Below the pieces are notes generated by a model that worked only from the letters and a program-made list of their open reading frames with translations, did no database searches and was not told the origin of the DNA. Below are positions 39,103-49,184 of a DNA stretch of 64,000 nucleotides, piece after piece. The position numbers were made by a program, and so were the translations under genes. The DNA is from Actinobacillus equuli. Lineage in GTDB: Bacteria; Pseudomonadota; Gammaproteobacteria; Enterobacterales; Pasteurellaceae. Every line of letters begins with the position of its first letter. Position 1 is the stretch's first letter. The stretch is taken from assembly GCF_900636745.1 (NCBI RefSeq), contig NZ_LR134310.1, positions 124,001-188,000 on the forward strand, given 5' to 3'.

Positions 39103-40470
39103 CTATCTTTCCATGGAAAGTAAAAATACCATTAGTGCAAGTAAATCCGCGCTACCGCCACAACTAATATTTCGGCGGATACATTCGTTATCAAGTTTTT
39201 CTAAAGCGGAAATCATTTCTGATTTAGTAGCCGCATTTCGTAAAATTTCAGCCGCTTGCTGCTTCACAAAGGTTAAACCTTCTATGCCACCTCGGTGAAC
39301 AACATTCGTATCATCATTATGCGCCATCAACCATAATAAGATTTGGTGTAAATCCGGCTGTTCTTTATCTTTGATTTGCGCCAAACAGCGTACCACCGTA
39401 ATCAAACCACTTTCCGCCTCGCCCCTTGCACCAGTCAAGCCATATACTCGATACAGTTTTACCCCATGAGTAAGCGGTAAATTTTCAGGATAATTTTGCA
39501 ATTCTGCGGTTAGCCCCTTTGAAAATTTCCTAACTAAATCAAACAGTTGTAAAAATCCCACTTTATCTGGAGCATGTCTAATATACAACCGTCCGATAGC
39601 ACAACAAACCAGACCAAAAGCAAAAATCGCCCCCTTATGCGTATTTACTCCATTGGTTACCTGTAACATCGCATTTTCGGCAGCCATACCAAGCGGTCGA
39701 ATTTCTGTCAAAATTTGCGATTCAGGCAATACACTTGTTTCAATCCCCTTCAAGATAAATTGCGCAAAAAACGGACGTAAAGCAAGCGCACTACGCTCAA
39801 AGGTTTGTACATTCATATCCTTATGTGCACCGTTATTTCGGCGATCAACCAAGCCGGGTTTTGGCGTGAGATACACTTCTTGTAATAGTGCTTGGTAAAT
39901 GGCTTCTGCTATCTGTTGTGCAAAAAAATCGTCTGAAGCCCGTTGTTGCATCTGCGCTACAATTTGCTCGACAGAATGCTTACGTGATCTGGCACAAAAT
40001 TTAGCGTTTTCCGTACAGCAGAGGCACGAACGCGCAGCAAAGCCTAAGTCTGTTCGGCTTAATAGCACTCCATTTGGAGAAATAACATCAATATCCCACA
40101 AACGGGCAAGCGGTGAGCTATCTTCTAATTCAATACAAGCTCTTTTCAACATTACCGCGTCAATCGGCAACACAAAGATCGCCTCATGCCCTGTAACGAG
40201 CGGACGAATAAACTCCACAGTCGGTGAAATATCTAATTTTTTAAATAAAGCACTCAGATTTTCCAAACTTCTTGCAAAAATATAATCGAGCAATTCGTTT
40301 TTCTTCACCCCACCTACGGCGGTTAAAGTGACGGACAATAACGTTTGCTGATATTTTTCAAGGCATTCTTGTTGTAAGAATGCACGTTCCTCACGTGCTG
40401 TTAATAGCTGTTCGAGAGAAATTTCTTCTCCTTCGAGAGAAAAGTTTTTGCAAAATTTTTGGAAAATCAT
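39103..40470 (-). CDS. citXG: CitXG fusion: apo-citrate lyase phosphoribosyl-dephospho-CoA transferase / triphosphoribosyl-dephospho-CoA synthase
   Basis: 455 residues. Residues 1 to about 185 are CitX (ARLWDIDVISPNG, LCC and CARSRKH cysteines); from about 190 the CitG domain begins (LTPKPGLVDRRNNGAHKDM, later MAHNDDTNVVHRGG). CitG makes the prosthetic group precursor from dephospho-CoA and ATP; CitX attaches it to CitD. A fused form is also known in H. influenzae. An uptake signal abuts the start codon in place of a clear ribosome site. Confidence 0.93.
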   Translation of the reverse strand: MIFQKFCKNFSLEGEEISLEQLLTAREERAFLQQECLEKYQQTLLSVTLTAVGGVKKNELLDYIFARSLENLSALFKKLDISPTVEFIRPLVTGHEAIFVLPIDAVMLKRACIELEDSSPLARLWDIDVISPNGVLLSRTDLGFAARSCLCCTENAKFCARSRKHSVEQIVAQMQQRASDDFFAQQIAEAIYQALLQEVYLTPKPGLVDRRNNGAHKDMNVQTFERSALALRPFFAQFILKGIETSVLPESQILTEIRPLGMAAENAMLQVTNGVNTHKGAIFAFGLVCCAIGRLYIRHAPDKVGFLQLFDLVRKFSKGLTAELQNYPENLPLTHGVKLYRVYGLTGARGEAESGLITVVRCLAQIKDKEQPDLHQILLWLMAHNDDTNVVHRGGIEGLTFVKQQAAEILRNAATKSEMISALEKLDNECIRRNISCGGSADLLALMVFLLSMER

Positions 40471-40552
40471 ACCGCTTGTTACTTATCAATAAATATAAAT
40501 AGGAATAAAAAAGGCGTGCTCGGCACGCCCTACAATAACACTAGTATAGCAA

Positions 40553-42055
40553 TTATTCTTTTACTGCATATACCGTATCGATCACTGAACCGTCACGGTA
40601 ACGTACTACCGCTACCGGTTGATCAGTTACCTCAATTTCTTTCGGTTTACCTGTGATGCTGTATGCACGTTCACAAAGTTGCTCGATTGTGAATAATTCC
40701 ACACCCGCTTCGGTTAATTTTTCAATTAAATCCGGGCGTTTCGGGTTCACTGCCACGCCGTGATCAGTCACTAAAATATCAATGTTTTCACCCGGCGTTA
40801 CGCACGTTAATACGTTTTCTACCACACAAGGAATACGACCACGTACTAATGGCGCTACAATGATCGCTACTTGTGCTGATGAAGCTGTGTCACAATGACC
40901 ACCTGACGCACCACGAATTACGCCGTCTGAACCGGTTAATACGTTGACGTTGAATTTAGTATCAATTTCAAGGGCTGAAAGTACCACGATATCTAAACGC
41001 TCAACCGATGCACCTTTTGAACTGAAATTCGCATATTGGTTTGCCGATACTTCGATATGATTCGGGTTGCGAGCCAATGACTCTGCCGCATCTTTATCGA
41101 ATGATTGTACGTCGATTAATTTTTTGATTAATCCCGCTTCGTGCAATGCCACCATGGTTGAAGTGATACCACCTAAACCAAAACTTGCCGTAATATTTTC
41201 ACGACGCATTTTATCTTCTAAGAAACGAGTTACTGCGAGTGATGCACCACCGGTACCGGTTTGGAATGAGAAGCCGTCTTTGAAATAACCTGAACCGAAA
41301 ATCACTTCTGCACATTTACGAGCAATTAAAAGTTCACGTGGGTTTGTGGTCATACGAGTTGCACCACCACCGATTTTTTTCGGATCGCCCACTTCGTCCA
41401 CTTGCACGATAAAGTCCACTTGGTCTTGCGTGATGCTTGCCGGATTTAATGGATACTCACCAAATTCTTCGGTTAAAAGCACCACTTTATCCGCATATTC
41501 CGCATCAATACGAGCGTAACCTAATGAACCACATTTGCTTTTACCGCTAAAGCCGTTTGCATTACCAAATTTATCGCACATCGGCACACCTAAGAATGCC
41601 ACGTCAATTTTTAATTCACCCGATTTTACTAAGTGAACACGACCACCGTGCGAATGGATATTTACCGGCTCTTTTAAAATCCCTTTTGAGATTTCGTCCG
41701 CTAATTTGCCACGAATACCTGATGAGTAAATTTTAGTTACTACACCGTTTTTAATATGTTCAATCAGAGGGAAATGGCTGTCAATTAATGAACTTGACGC
41801 AAGTGTTAAGTTTTTAAAGCCCATTGCCGCGATTTTTTCCATTACCATATTAACTACGAAGTCGCCGGCACGGAATGCGTGATGGAATGAAATAGTCATA
41901 CCGTCTTTTAGCCCTGAGCGGCGAATAGCATCTTCTAGGCTATCACACACTTTACGGTCTTTTGCGGTACGTACGAGGGATTCCGCTTTTGGTACTGCTT
42001 GATAAACTGGTCTACCTGCGTTGAACTTTTCAACACGCTGTTCTCTTGTTGTCAT
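40553..42055 (-). CDS. citF: Citrate lyase alpha subunit
   Basis: 500 residues, CoA-transferase-fold CitF. The N-terminus has AGRPVYQAVPKAESL; IHSHGGRVH and ASGGHCDTASSA are family-typical stretches. It moves the acetyl group from the CitD carrier to citrate, forming citryl-ACP. It begins 9 bases after the citE stop. Confidence 0.95.
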   Translation of the reverse strand: MTTREQRVEKFNAGRPVYQAVPKAESLVRTAKDRKVCDSLEDAIRRSGLKDGMTISFHHAFRAGDFVVNMVMEKIAAMGFKNLTLASSSLIDSHFPLIEHIKNGVVTKIYSSGIRGKLADEISKGILKEPVNIHSHGGRVHLVKSGELKIDVAFLGVPMCDKFGNANGFSGKSKCGSLGYARIDAEYADKVVLLTEEFGEYPLNPASITQDQVDFIVQVDEVGDPKKIGGGATRMTTNPRELLIARKCAEVIFGSGYFKDGFSFQTGTGGASLAVTRFLEDKMRRENITASFGLGGITSTMVALHEAGLIKKLIDVQSFDKDAAESLARNPNHIEVSANQYANFSSKGASVERLDIVVLSALEIDTKFNVNVLTGSDGVIRGASGGHCDTASSAQVAIIVAPLVRGRIPCVVENVLTCVTPGENIDILVTDHGVAVNPKRPDLIEKLTEAGVELFTIEQLCERAYSITGKPKEIEVTDQPVAVVRYRDGSVIDTVYAVKE

Positions 42056-42064
42056 GTTATCCCC

Positions 42065-42952
42065 CTACTCTTCACGAATACCTGATTTAGCACGTTCAAG
42101 CACTAATTTTGCACGATCGATAATCGGTGCATCGATCATTTTACCGTTAAGTGAAACCACGCCTAAGCCGTTACGTTCCGCTTCTTGTGCCGCTTCAATA
42201 ATGCGTTGCGCTTGATCCACATCTTTTTGCGTTGGTGCAAATAAGTTATGTAACAGCTCAATTTGGCGAGGATTCACAAGCGATTTACCGTCAAAACCAA
42301 GCTGTTTAATTAATGCCGCTTCCGCTAAGAAACCTTCTTCATTATTTGCATTTGAATAAACGGTATCAAACGCTTGAATACCTGCCGCACGAGCCGCTTG
42401 TAAAATTGAGCAACGTGCAAATAATAATTCAATACCTTCCGGTGAACGTTCGGTTTTGAGGTTGCGCACATAGTCTTCCGCACCTAACGCAATACCGATT
42501 AAACGGTTTGAAGCCGTTGCGATTTGGTTCGCTTGAGTAATACCAAGTGGTGATTCAATTGCGGCTAACATTAATGTTGAGCCAACTTCACGTCCACATG
42601 CTTTTTCAATTTCGGTGATCACATGATCCATATCAATCACATCTTGTGCAGTTTCAGTTTTTGGCATACGAACGACATCTACACCCGCACGTACTACTGC
42701 ATTTAAGTCAGCTAAACCGAATTCAGAATCAAGCGGATTTACACGCACTACGGTTTCAATTTCTTGGTAAAGCGGATGTTGTAACGCATGAGCCACTAAA
42801 ATGCGTGCAGAATCTTTTTCTTTTAACGCTACCGCATCTTCAAGGTCAAACATGATTGAATCAGGTTTATAGATAAAGGTATTACTGATCATTGCCGCAT
42901 TTGAGCCCGGCACGAAGAGCATACTTCTGCGTAATTTATTTTTTTGGCTCAT
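42065..42952 (-). CDS. citE: Citrate lyase beta subunit
   Basis: 295 residues from ATG 42952, which overlaps the citD stop as ATGA; the ORF opens five codons earlier inside citD. HpcH/HpaI-type barrel with [30 protein letters not shown] (metal Asp/Glu), [11 protein letters not shown] and [13 protein letters not shown]. It splits citryl-ACP to oxaloacetate and acetyl-ACP. Confidence 0.95.
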   Translation of the reverse strand: MSQKNKLRRSMLFVPGSNAAMISNTFIYKPDSIMFDLEDAVALKEKDSARILVAHALQHPLYQEIETVVRVNPLDSEFGLADLNAVVRAGVDVVRMPKTETAQDVIDMDHVITEIEKACGREVGSTLMLAAIESPLGITQANQIATASNRLIGIALGAEDYVRNLKTERSPEGIELLFARCSILQAARAAGIQAFDTVYSNANNEEGFLAEAALIKQLGFDGKSLVNPRQIELLHNLFAPTQKDVDQAQRIIEAAQEAERNGLGVVSLNGKMIDAPIIDRAKLVLERAKSGIREE

Positions 42953-43236
42953 AGAACTTTCCCCCAATCGATTTGTTCGTCAGTTGCACGTAATAAGGCG
43001 GCTTTTAATCTTGCACGAAGTACACAGTCTAATGCACCTTTATCTTCTACCGTCACTTGTGCTGCGTTTACATCAAATTGAGCGAGTACCTCTTTGATGG
43101 TGGCTAAAATGTCATCACCAAATTGTTTTCCCACCGAGCTATTTAACTCAATGTTTAACGTATTCGCAGGCTCAATGCGGACTTGCGCATCACTAGATTC
43201 TAGTGTGCCTGCCACAGCGATTTTAGTTATCTGCAT
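42949..43236 (-). CDS. citD: Citrate lyase acyl carrier protein (gamma subunit)
   Basis: 95 residues from ATG 43236 ([20 protein letters not shown]), with AAGGAACC upstream; the longer ORF start has no ribosome site and would add an unusual hydrophobic lead. The serine in LESSD carries the phosphoribosyl-dephospho-CoA group. It is first of citDEF-XG, yet citC, usually directly upstream, is absent. Confidence 0.94.
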   Translation of the reverse strand: MQITKIAVAGTLESSDAQVRIEPANTLNIELNSSVGKQFGDDILATIKEVLAQFDVNAAQVTVEDKGALDCVLRARLKAALLRATDEQIDWGKVL

Positions 43237-44664
<1,428 letters not shown>

Positions 44665-44727
44665 ACACTAGACAATAATGTACAAATAACGGACAATGTT
44701 CATATTGAATGATTGTCCTATTTACTT

Positions 44728-45474
44728 ATGCTATTTTTAACCAAACTGATTACAGCCATTATCCTTCCGCCATTTAATGCTTTGATTTTATGGATTTTTT
44801 CTCTATTTTTGCACAAATTACACTTCAAAAAATTAAGCTACTTTTGTACGTTGCTAGGCATTACGATTCTTTATATTTGTAGCACGCCTTATTTCTCACA
44901 TCAGTTGATTCAAGCGGTCACTTTTACCCAAAAACTTACCATTGAAGATTACAAAAAAGCCCAAGCCATTGTGGTATTAGGCGGAGGATTACGTGACAGC
45001 AATGAGCTATACGGTAATTATGCGATTGCCGCCGCACCGTTAGAACGTATGCGCTATGCGGCTTATTTACATAAACAGACCAGTTTACCTATTTTAGTCA
45101 CCGGCGGTAGCCCTGAGGGGAGAGAGCCGGAAGCAAAAATTATGGCGCAAGAGTTGAACGATTTTTTCCATGTTCCCGTCACGTGGGTTGAGGAAAAATC
45201 AAATGTTACAGAAGAAAATGCAACATTCAGCAAACCGATTCTGATGCAAGCCGGTATTCAACATATTGTTTTGGTGACTAACCAATGGCATATGAAACGC
45301 GCAAAAATGCTATTTGAGCGAGAAGGCTTTAACGTGCTTGCGGCTAGCACCACTGCTCATCAGGCGCTTGATATCGGAATTTTACCGTTTATTCCACAAG
45401 CACAAGCGCTACAAAATAGTAGCATTGCCCTTAAAGAATGGATTGGTTATTGGAAAGAAAAACTGATTGGATAA
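44728..45474 (+). CDS. ElyC/SanA/YdcF-family membrane protein (DUF218)
   Basis: 248 residues from ATG 44728; an in-frame TTG five codons upstream is less likely. Two N-terminal membrane helices, then a DUF218 domain: AIVVLGGGLRD, LVTGGSPEGREPEAKIM, EEKSNVTEENATFS and LVTNQWHMKRAKMLF. It is closest in layout to E. coli ElyC (YcbC), which affects envelope biogenesis at low temperature. The biochemical activity is unknown. Confidence 0.82.
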   Translation: MLFLTKLITAIILPPFNALILWIFSLFLHKLHFKKLSYFCTLLGITILYICSTPYFSHQLIQAVTFTQKLTIEDYKKAQAIVVLGGGLRDSNELYGNYAIAAAPLERMRYAAYLHKQTSLPILVTGGSPEGREPEAKIMAQELNDFFHVPVTWVEEKSNVTEENATFSKPILMQAGIQHIVLVTNQWHMKRAKMLFEREGFNVLAASTTAHQALDIGILPFIPQAQALQNSSIALKEWIGYWKEKLIG

Positions 45475-45485
45475 ATAAAGTAACA

Positions 45486-45506
45486 AGGCCCCCTTTGGGG
45501 GCTTTG
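45486..45506. terminator. Bidirectional terminator between DUF218 gene and rimK
   Basis: GCCCCC-TTT-GGGGGC with flanking A/T, between convergent genes. Confidence 0.8.
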
Positions 45507-45508
45507 TA

Positions 45509-46423
45509 CTAAAGTGAATGAATCAGATGGTCGATCATCAAACCGGCAATATCAATGCCGCTTGCCTGCTCAATCCCTTCTAGCCCCGGGCTGGCATTCA
45601 CTTCTAACACCAGCAATCCGCTATCAGAACGAATCAGATCGACACCTGCCACGCGAAGTCCGATTGCTTTTGCCGCTTTCACTGCAAGTTGTTGTTCTGC
45701 TTCAGTTAATACTATCGTTTGAGCTTTGCCACCTAAATGAATATTAGCCCGAAACTCTCCCTCGTTACTGCAACGCTGCATTGCCGCCACGACACGATCT
45801 CCGACTACAAACGCTCGAATATCCTGTCCTTTTGACTCCGCCACAAAATCTTGCAACAAATAAGATAATTTTGCTTGCTGTAACACTGCCAAAACGCTTT
45901 GGGCAGTTTGCTTGCTCTCCGCCAACATGACCCCGACACCTTGCGAACCGGATAAGGTTTTCGTTACTAACGGGAACTGATGTTGGGCTAAATGCCCGTC
46001 TACCGAACATAATTCTCCAGCTAACGAACTTGCCGGTACAGCGATTTGTGCGGTAACCAAGGTTTGTAAACTTAGCCATTTATCTCTTGCTAAAGCGAAA
46101 GCAGTCGAATTATTTAATACTTTTACTTGCTTTGCTTCAAAATAGCGTAAAACCCGACAGCCCATTTCCGTACTGGTTGTGCCGAAGCGAGGCAGTACTG
46201 CATCATAGTCAGCTAATAATTGCGGAGGCGGTCGGTTTTTGTCGTAAGTCTCCCCAGCTTGATAATAGAGCTGCAATATGGATTGACCTTGCTCCACCGC
46301 TAACTTTATCAACATCCGATTCGGGTCAAGAATATCTAAGCGGATACCTCGCTGCTCACAAGCCTGTTGTAAACGTTGGCAACTGTATAAACGAGGCTCT
46401 CGGCACAACATTAAAAATCTCAT
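45509..46423 (-). CDS. rimK: Ribosomal protein S6 glutamate ligase RimK
   Basis: 304 residues, ATP-grasp. It shows ARDKWLSLQTL, the glycine-rich loop LSGSQGVGVML, QDFVAESKGQDIRAFVVGD and LLVLEVNASPGLEGIE (metal-binding Asn). RimK adds glutamates to the S6 C-terminus. The start overlaps the nfsA stop (ATGA), reproducing the E. coli nfsA-rimK pairing. Confidence 0.92.
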   Translation of the reverse strand: MRFLMLCREPRLYSCQRLQQACEQRGIRLDILDPNRMLIKLAVEQGQSILQLYYQAGETYDKNRPPPQLLADYDAVLPRFGTTSTEMGCRVLRYFEAKQVKVLNNSTAFALARDKWLSLQTLVTAQIAVPASSLAGELCSVDGHLAQHQFPLVTKTLSGSQGVGVMLAESKQTAQSVLAVLQQAKLSYLLQDFVAESKGQDIRAFVVGDRVVAAMQRCSNEGEFRANIHLGGKAQTIVLTEAEQQLAVKAAKAIGLRVAGVDLIRSDSGLLVLEVNASPGLEGIEQASGIDIAGLMIDHLIHSL

Positions 46424-47139
46424 CGTTTCAACAATCCTTGTTGTTGGAAAAACGGCAACATATGCGGACGAACCGCTTTATTTAAGGTTTTACCAATCGC
46501 CGCTTGCCACTGTTGTCCTTCACCGGTTCTCTCTTGATAATAAGCGGTCAAAATTTCGTTATATTTTGCAAGTTCCGTTTGATCTAACGGCTGATATTGA
46601 TCTTCATAGCAAACTAATGTTGCCGGTAAACGAGGTTTAAGTGCCGGATCTTGTGCCGGATAACCTAAACACATACCGACTAACGGCACACAATATTGTG
46701 GCAGTCCTAATACCTCCGCTACTTTAGCGACATCATTACGTAATGCGCCAATATATACACCGCCTAAGCCGACCGATTCCGCAGCCAACAAAACATTTTG
46801 GGCAAAAATTCCGGTATCAACTGCGCCGATAACGCTCACTTCCGCCCACTCTAATTGCGAATCCGGTACAAGCTGTTTATGTTTATAAAAATCAATGCAA
46901 AAAACCAAAAATTCTGCACATTCGGTCACATACGCCATACCGGATACCTCACGTAATGCTTGGCGTATGGTTCGATCTTTTACACGAATCACACTGACAC
47001 ACTGTAAATGATTAGAGGTCGAGGCTTGTTGCCCGGCCTGAATTAAGGTTTGAAACAGTTCTTCCGAGATAGGTTGTTCGGTAAATTTACGAATCGAACG
47101 GTGAGAAAGAATGGTTTCTAGCGTTGGTTTGCTAATCAT
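46420..47139 (-). CDS. nfsA: Oxygen-insensitive NADPH nitroreductase
   Basis: 239 residues, FMN-binding nitroreductase fold of the NfsA/Frp type. RSIRKFTEQPIS at the start, QASTSNHLQ (FMN phosphate site), AAESVGLGGVYIGALRN, and GMCLGYPAQ. It reduces nitroaromatics and quinones by two electrons. It precedes rimK. Confidence 0.92.
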   Translation of the reverse strand: MISKPTLETILSHRSIRKFTEQPISEELFQTLIQAGQQASTSNHLQCVSVIRVKDRTIRQALREVSGMAYVTECAEFLVFCIDFYKHKQLVPDSQLEWAEVSVIGAVDTGIFAQNVLLAAESVGLGGVYIGALRNDVAKVAEVLGLPQYCVPLVGMCLGYPAQDPALKPRLPATLVCYEDQYQPLDQTELAKYNEILTAYYQERTGEGQQWQAAIGKTLNKAVRPHMLPFFQQQGLLKR

Positions 47140-47164
47140 ATTGCCTCCGATAAAAAAGATAAAA

Positions 47165-47212
47165 AATAAGCGGTCGAAATTACAAATTTTTTTGCAAATT
47201 TCACCGCTTATT
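47165..47212 (-). terminator. Uptake-signal terminator after mtgA
   Basis: AATAAGCGGT-GAAATT opposed by AATTTC-CCGCTTATT, directly after the mtgA stop codon. Confidence 0.6.
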
Positions 47213-48016
47213 CTACAACTTTTCCAAATAATGACGACCGCCTAATGCCGTTACTTGGCGCATAATCCACGCCTGACGTTTACGCATGGTCGGCCCCGGT
47301 TTATTCACCCGAAACACTAACGGATTAGGTAACGAAGCGGCTAATAAAGCCGATTCCTGTAAAGTCAGATCTTTTGCACGTTTTTTAAAGAAGTGCTTCG
47401 CTGCCGCTTCTACGCCAAAGATACCGTCGCCAAATTCAGCAATATTCAAATACACTTCCAAAATACGGCGTTTGCCCCAAGTATTTTCCATCACGAAAGT
47501 TAGCGGCAATTCAATGCCCTTTCGTAACCAACTTTGTCCGTGCCACAAAAACATATTTTTGACGGTTTGCTGAGAAATGGTGGAAGCGCCACGCACTTTT
47601 TTCGATTTAGCATTGCGCTGCAATGCGATTTCGATGGCTTGTAAATCGATCCCGAAATGGCTTTCGAATTTTTGATCTTCCGAAGCGATTACCGCCATCT
47701 GCATTTGCCAAGCGATTTTATCTAAGCTAACCCAATCGTATTGGATTTTATAATTATCGCCGGCGATCAAGTGCTCGACTTTTTTCTGCGCCATATAAGC
47801 GGAAAATGGCACAGGTAACACTGAGAAAATCATCAAAAATGTAACGAAAGCCCCCCCGAGTCCTGCACCTAAACGGCTTGAACCGAACCACAACCAACCG
47901 GCTCTCGAACTAATCTCCTGCGGAATAAAAAACTTGAGAAGTTTACGGCATAAGCGTTTGATCAAACTAAACATTGTGACTGACTTCTTTTTGCGTTTTC
48001 GTTTACGCTTTGCCAT
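47213..48016 (-). CDS. mtgA: Monofunctional peptidoglycan glycosyltransferase MtgA
   Basis: 267 residues if started at 48016 (overlapping the trpR stop); the in-frame ATG at 47974 (MFSLIKRL) would give 253, nearer the usual length. One N-terminal membrane helix (about 54-75), then a GT51 domain: VIASEDQKFESHFGID with catalytic Glu, GASTISQQTVKNMFL, and LEVYLNIAEFGDGIFG. It polymerises lipid II into glycan strands. The trpR-mtgA overlap is a Pasteurellaceae arrangement. Confidence 0.9.
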   Translation of the reverse strand: MAKRKRKRKKKSVTMFSLIKRLCRKLLKFFIPQEISSRAGWLWFGSSRLGAGLGGAFVTFLMIFSVLPVPFSAYMAQKKVEHLIAGDNYKIQYDWVSLDKIAWQMQMAVIASEDQKFESHFGIDLQAIEIALQRNAKSKKVRGASTISQQTVKNMFLWHGQSWLRKGIELPLTFVMENTWGKRRILEVYLNIAEFGDGIFGVEAAAKHFFKKRAKDLTLQESALLAASLPNPLVFRVNKPGPTMRKRQAWIMRQVTALGGRHYLEKL

Positions 48017-48311
48017 TAAGTTTCTCGTTTAACCACTCAATAAATTGCGGCTCCAATGTTTTCAGCATATTAGAAGCGCGCGTAATGGTTGCGGCACTGG
48101 TATTCAAGTTTTGCTGAATTTCTCTTTGCGGCACTTCACCTTTTAATAACTCTGCAACAATTTGCACACGTAAGCCTAAAGAGTTGCGTTCGTCTGCAGT
48201 TAAAAACGAGGTAAAAAATTGTTCCAATTTATCTGCTGCCACCGCTTGTTGCAATAAAACCATAAACTGTTGCCACTCTTGCGGATCACGTTGACTATAA
48301 AGAATTTTCAT
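48003..48311 (-). CDS. trpR: Trp operon repressor TrpR
   Basis: 103 residues from ATG 48311, which has GGAGG 4 bases upstream; the ORF opens 13 codons earlier. All-helical TrpR fold with LTADERNSLGLRVQIVAELLKGEVPQREIQQNL and the recognition helix NTSAATITRASNML. With tryptophan it represses trp genes. It is cotranscribed with mtgA. Confidence 0.95.
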   Translation of the reverse strand: MKILYSQRDPQEWQQFMVLLQQAVAADKLEQFFTSFLTADERNSLGLRVQIVAELLKGEVPQREIQQNLNTSAATITRASNMLKTLEPQFIEWLNEKLNGKA

Positions 48312-48330
48312 TGAACCTCCAAAATAAGGA

Positions 48331-48373
48331 AAGCGGTCTGATTTTGGCAAAATTTTGCGAAAATAAAACCGCT
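48331..48373 (-). terminator. Imperfect uptake-signal inverted repeat after lolA
   Basis: AAGCGGT ... ACCGCT arms with inner AAAATTTT pairing, between lolA and trpR. Weaker than the other pairs. Confidence 0.4.
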
Positions 48374-48384
48374 AGTAAAATAGA

Positions 48385-49026
48385 TTATTTCTTAGATTTT
48401 TTACCGCCACGTTGGTCGTCTAACTCAGCGCCTTTCGGTACACTAAATTTAAATAAATCAGACGATACACCGCCACCGGTAATATTACGTAATACGTATA
48501 AATTGCTCTGTCCGTCTCGTTCAATGGTGCTGAAACCTTTTAACATACCGCTTTGATCGATGCGCACATCAAACTGTTTTAAATTACTTTTTTTCGATTT
48601 CGGTTTTAATACGAAAGTATCCGCATTTTGCGTCACATCATACTGATCCCAGTGGCTTTTATCACTGCTGGTTAATAATACGAATGGCGTATTATTTACT
48701 GCATCTTGCACTGTATTCACCGTCACTTGTGACACAAACGGATCATAAAACCATAAATTCGCACCATCAGAAACAATTAAATTTTCTTGCGGTGATTTAG
48801 TGTCCATACGGAACAGATTCGGGCGCTTCACTTGGAATTTACCTTTACCCGATTGAATTTGCTTACCCTTGCTCGAACGTACCGTTTGATCAAAATCCGC
48901 ACTATATTGGCTAACTTGCTCTAAACGTCGTTGCAATTCGGCAACTGACTGCGCATCGGCAAATGCCGCACCAGTCATAGAAAATAAGGTAAAACCTAAT
49001 AATGATTGCTTAATTAATTTTTTCAT
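48385..49026 (-). CDS. lolA: Outer-membrane lipoprotein carrier LolA
   Basis: 213 residues from ATG 49026; the longer ORF start has no ribosome site and would hide the signal peptide (about 1-22, ending AAFA). LolA half-barrel pattern: [35 protein letters not shown] and [13 protein letters not shown]. It ferries lipoproteins from LolCDE to the outer membrane, including the surface lipoproteins near 57000-60000. Confidence 0.94.
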   Translation of the reverse strand: MKKLIKQSLLGFTLFSMTGAAFADAQSVAELQRRLEQVSQYSADFDQTVRSSKGKQIQSGKGKFQVKRPNLFRMDTKSPQENLIVSDGANLWFYDPFVSQVTVNTVQDAVNNTPFVLLTSSDKSHWDQYDVTQNADTFVLKPKSKKSNLKQFDVRIDQSGMLKGFSTIERDGQSNLYVLRNITGGGVSSDLFKFSVPKGAELDDQRGGKKSKK

Positions 49027-49120
49027 TTTTTTGTTCCTTCTATCAAAGAGAATCAAGTGCCTCTTTGACAACCTATTCTGTAAAAGTTTCACAAGCCCCG
49101 TACTAGCGTAACGATACAAT

Positions 49121-49160
49121 AAAATAAGCCAAACACCAAGAAGCATTTGGCTTTTATTTT
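49121..49160 (-). terminator. polA terminator
   Basis: AAGCCAAA and TTTGGCTT arms with a 12-base loop, flanked by AAAAT and ATTTT, after the polA stop. Confidence 0.75.
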
Positions 49161-49184
49161 ATTGATTAATCCTTTTTCACAAAA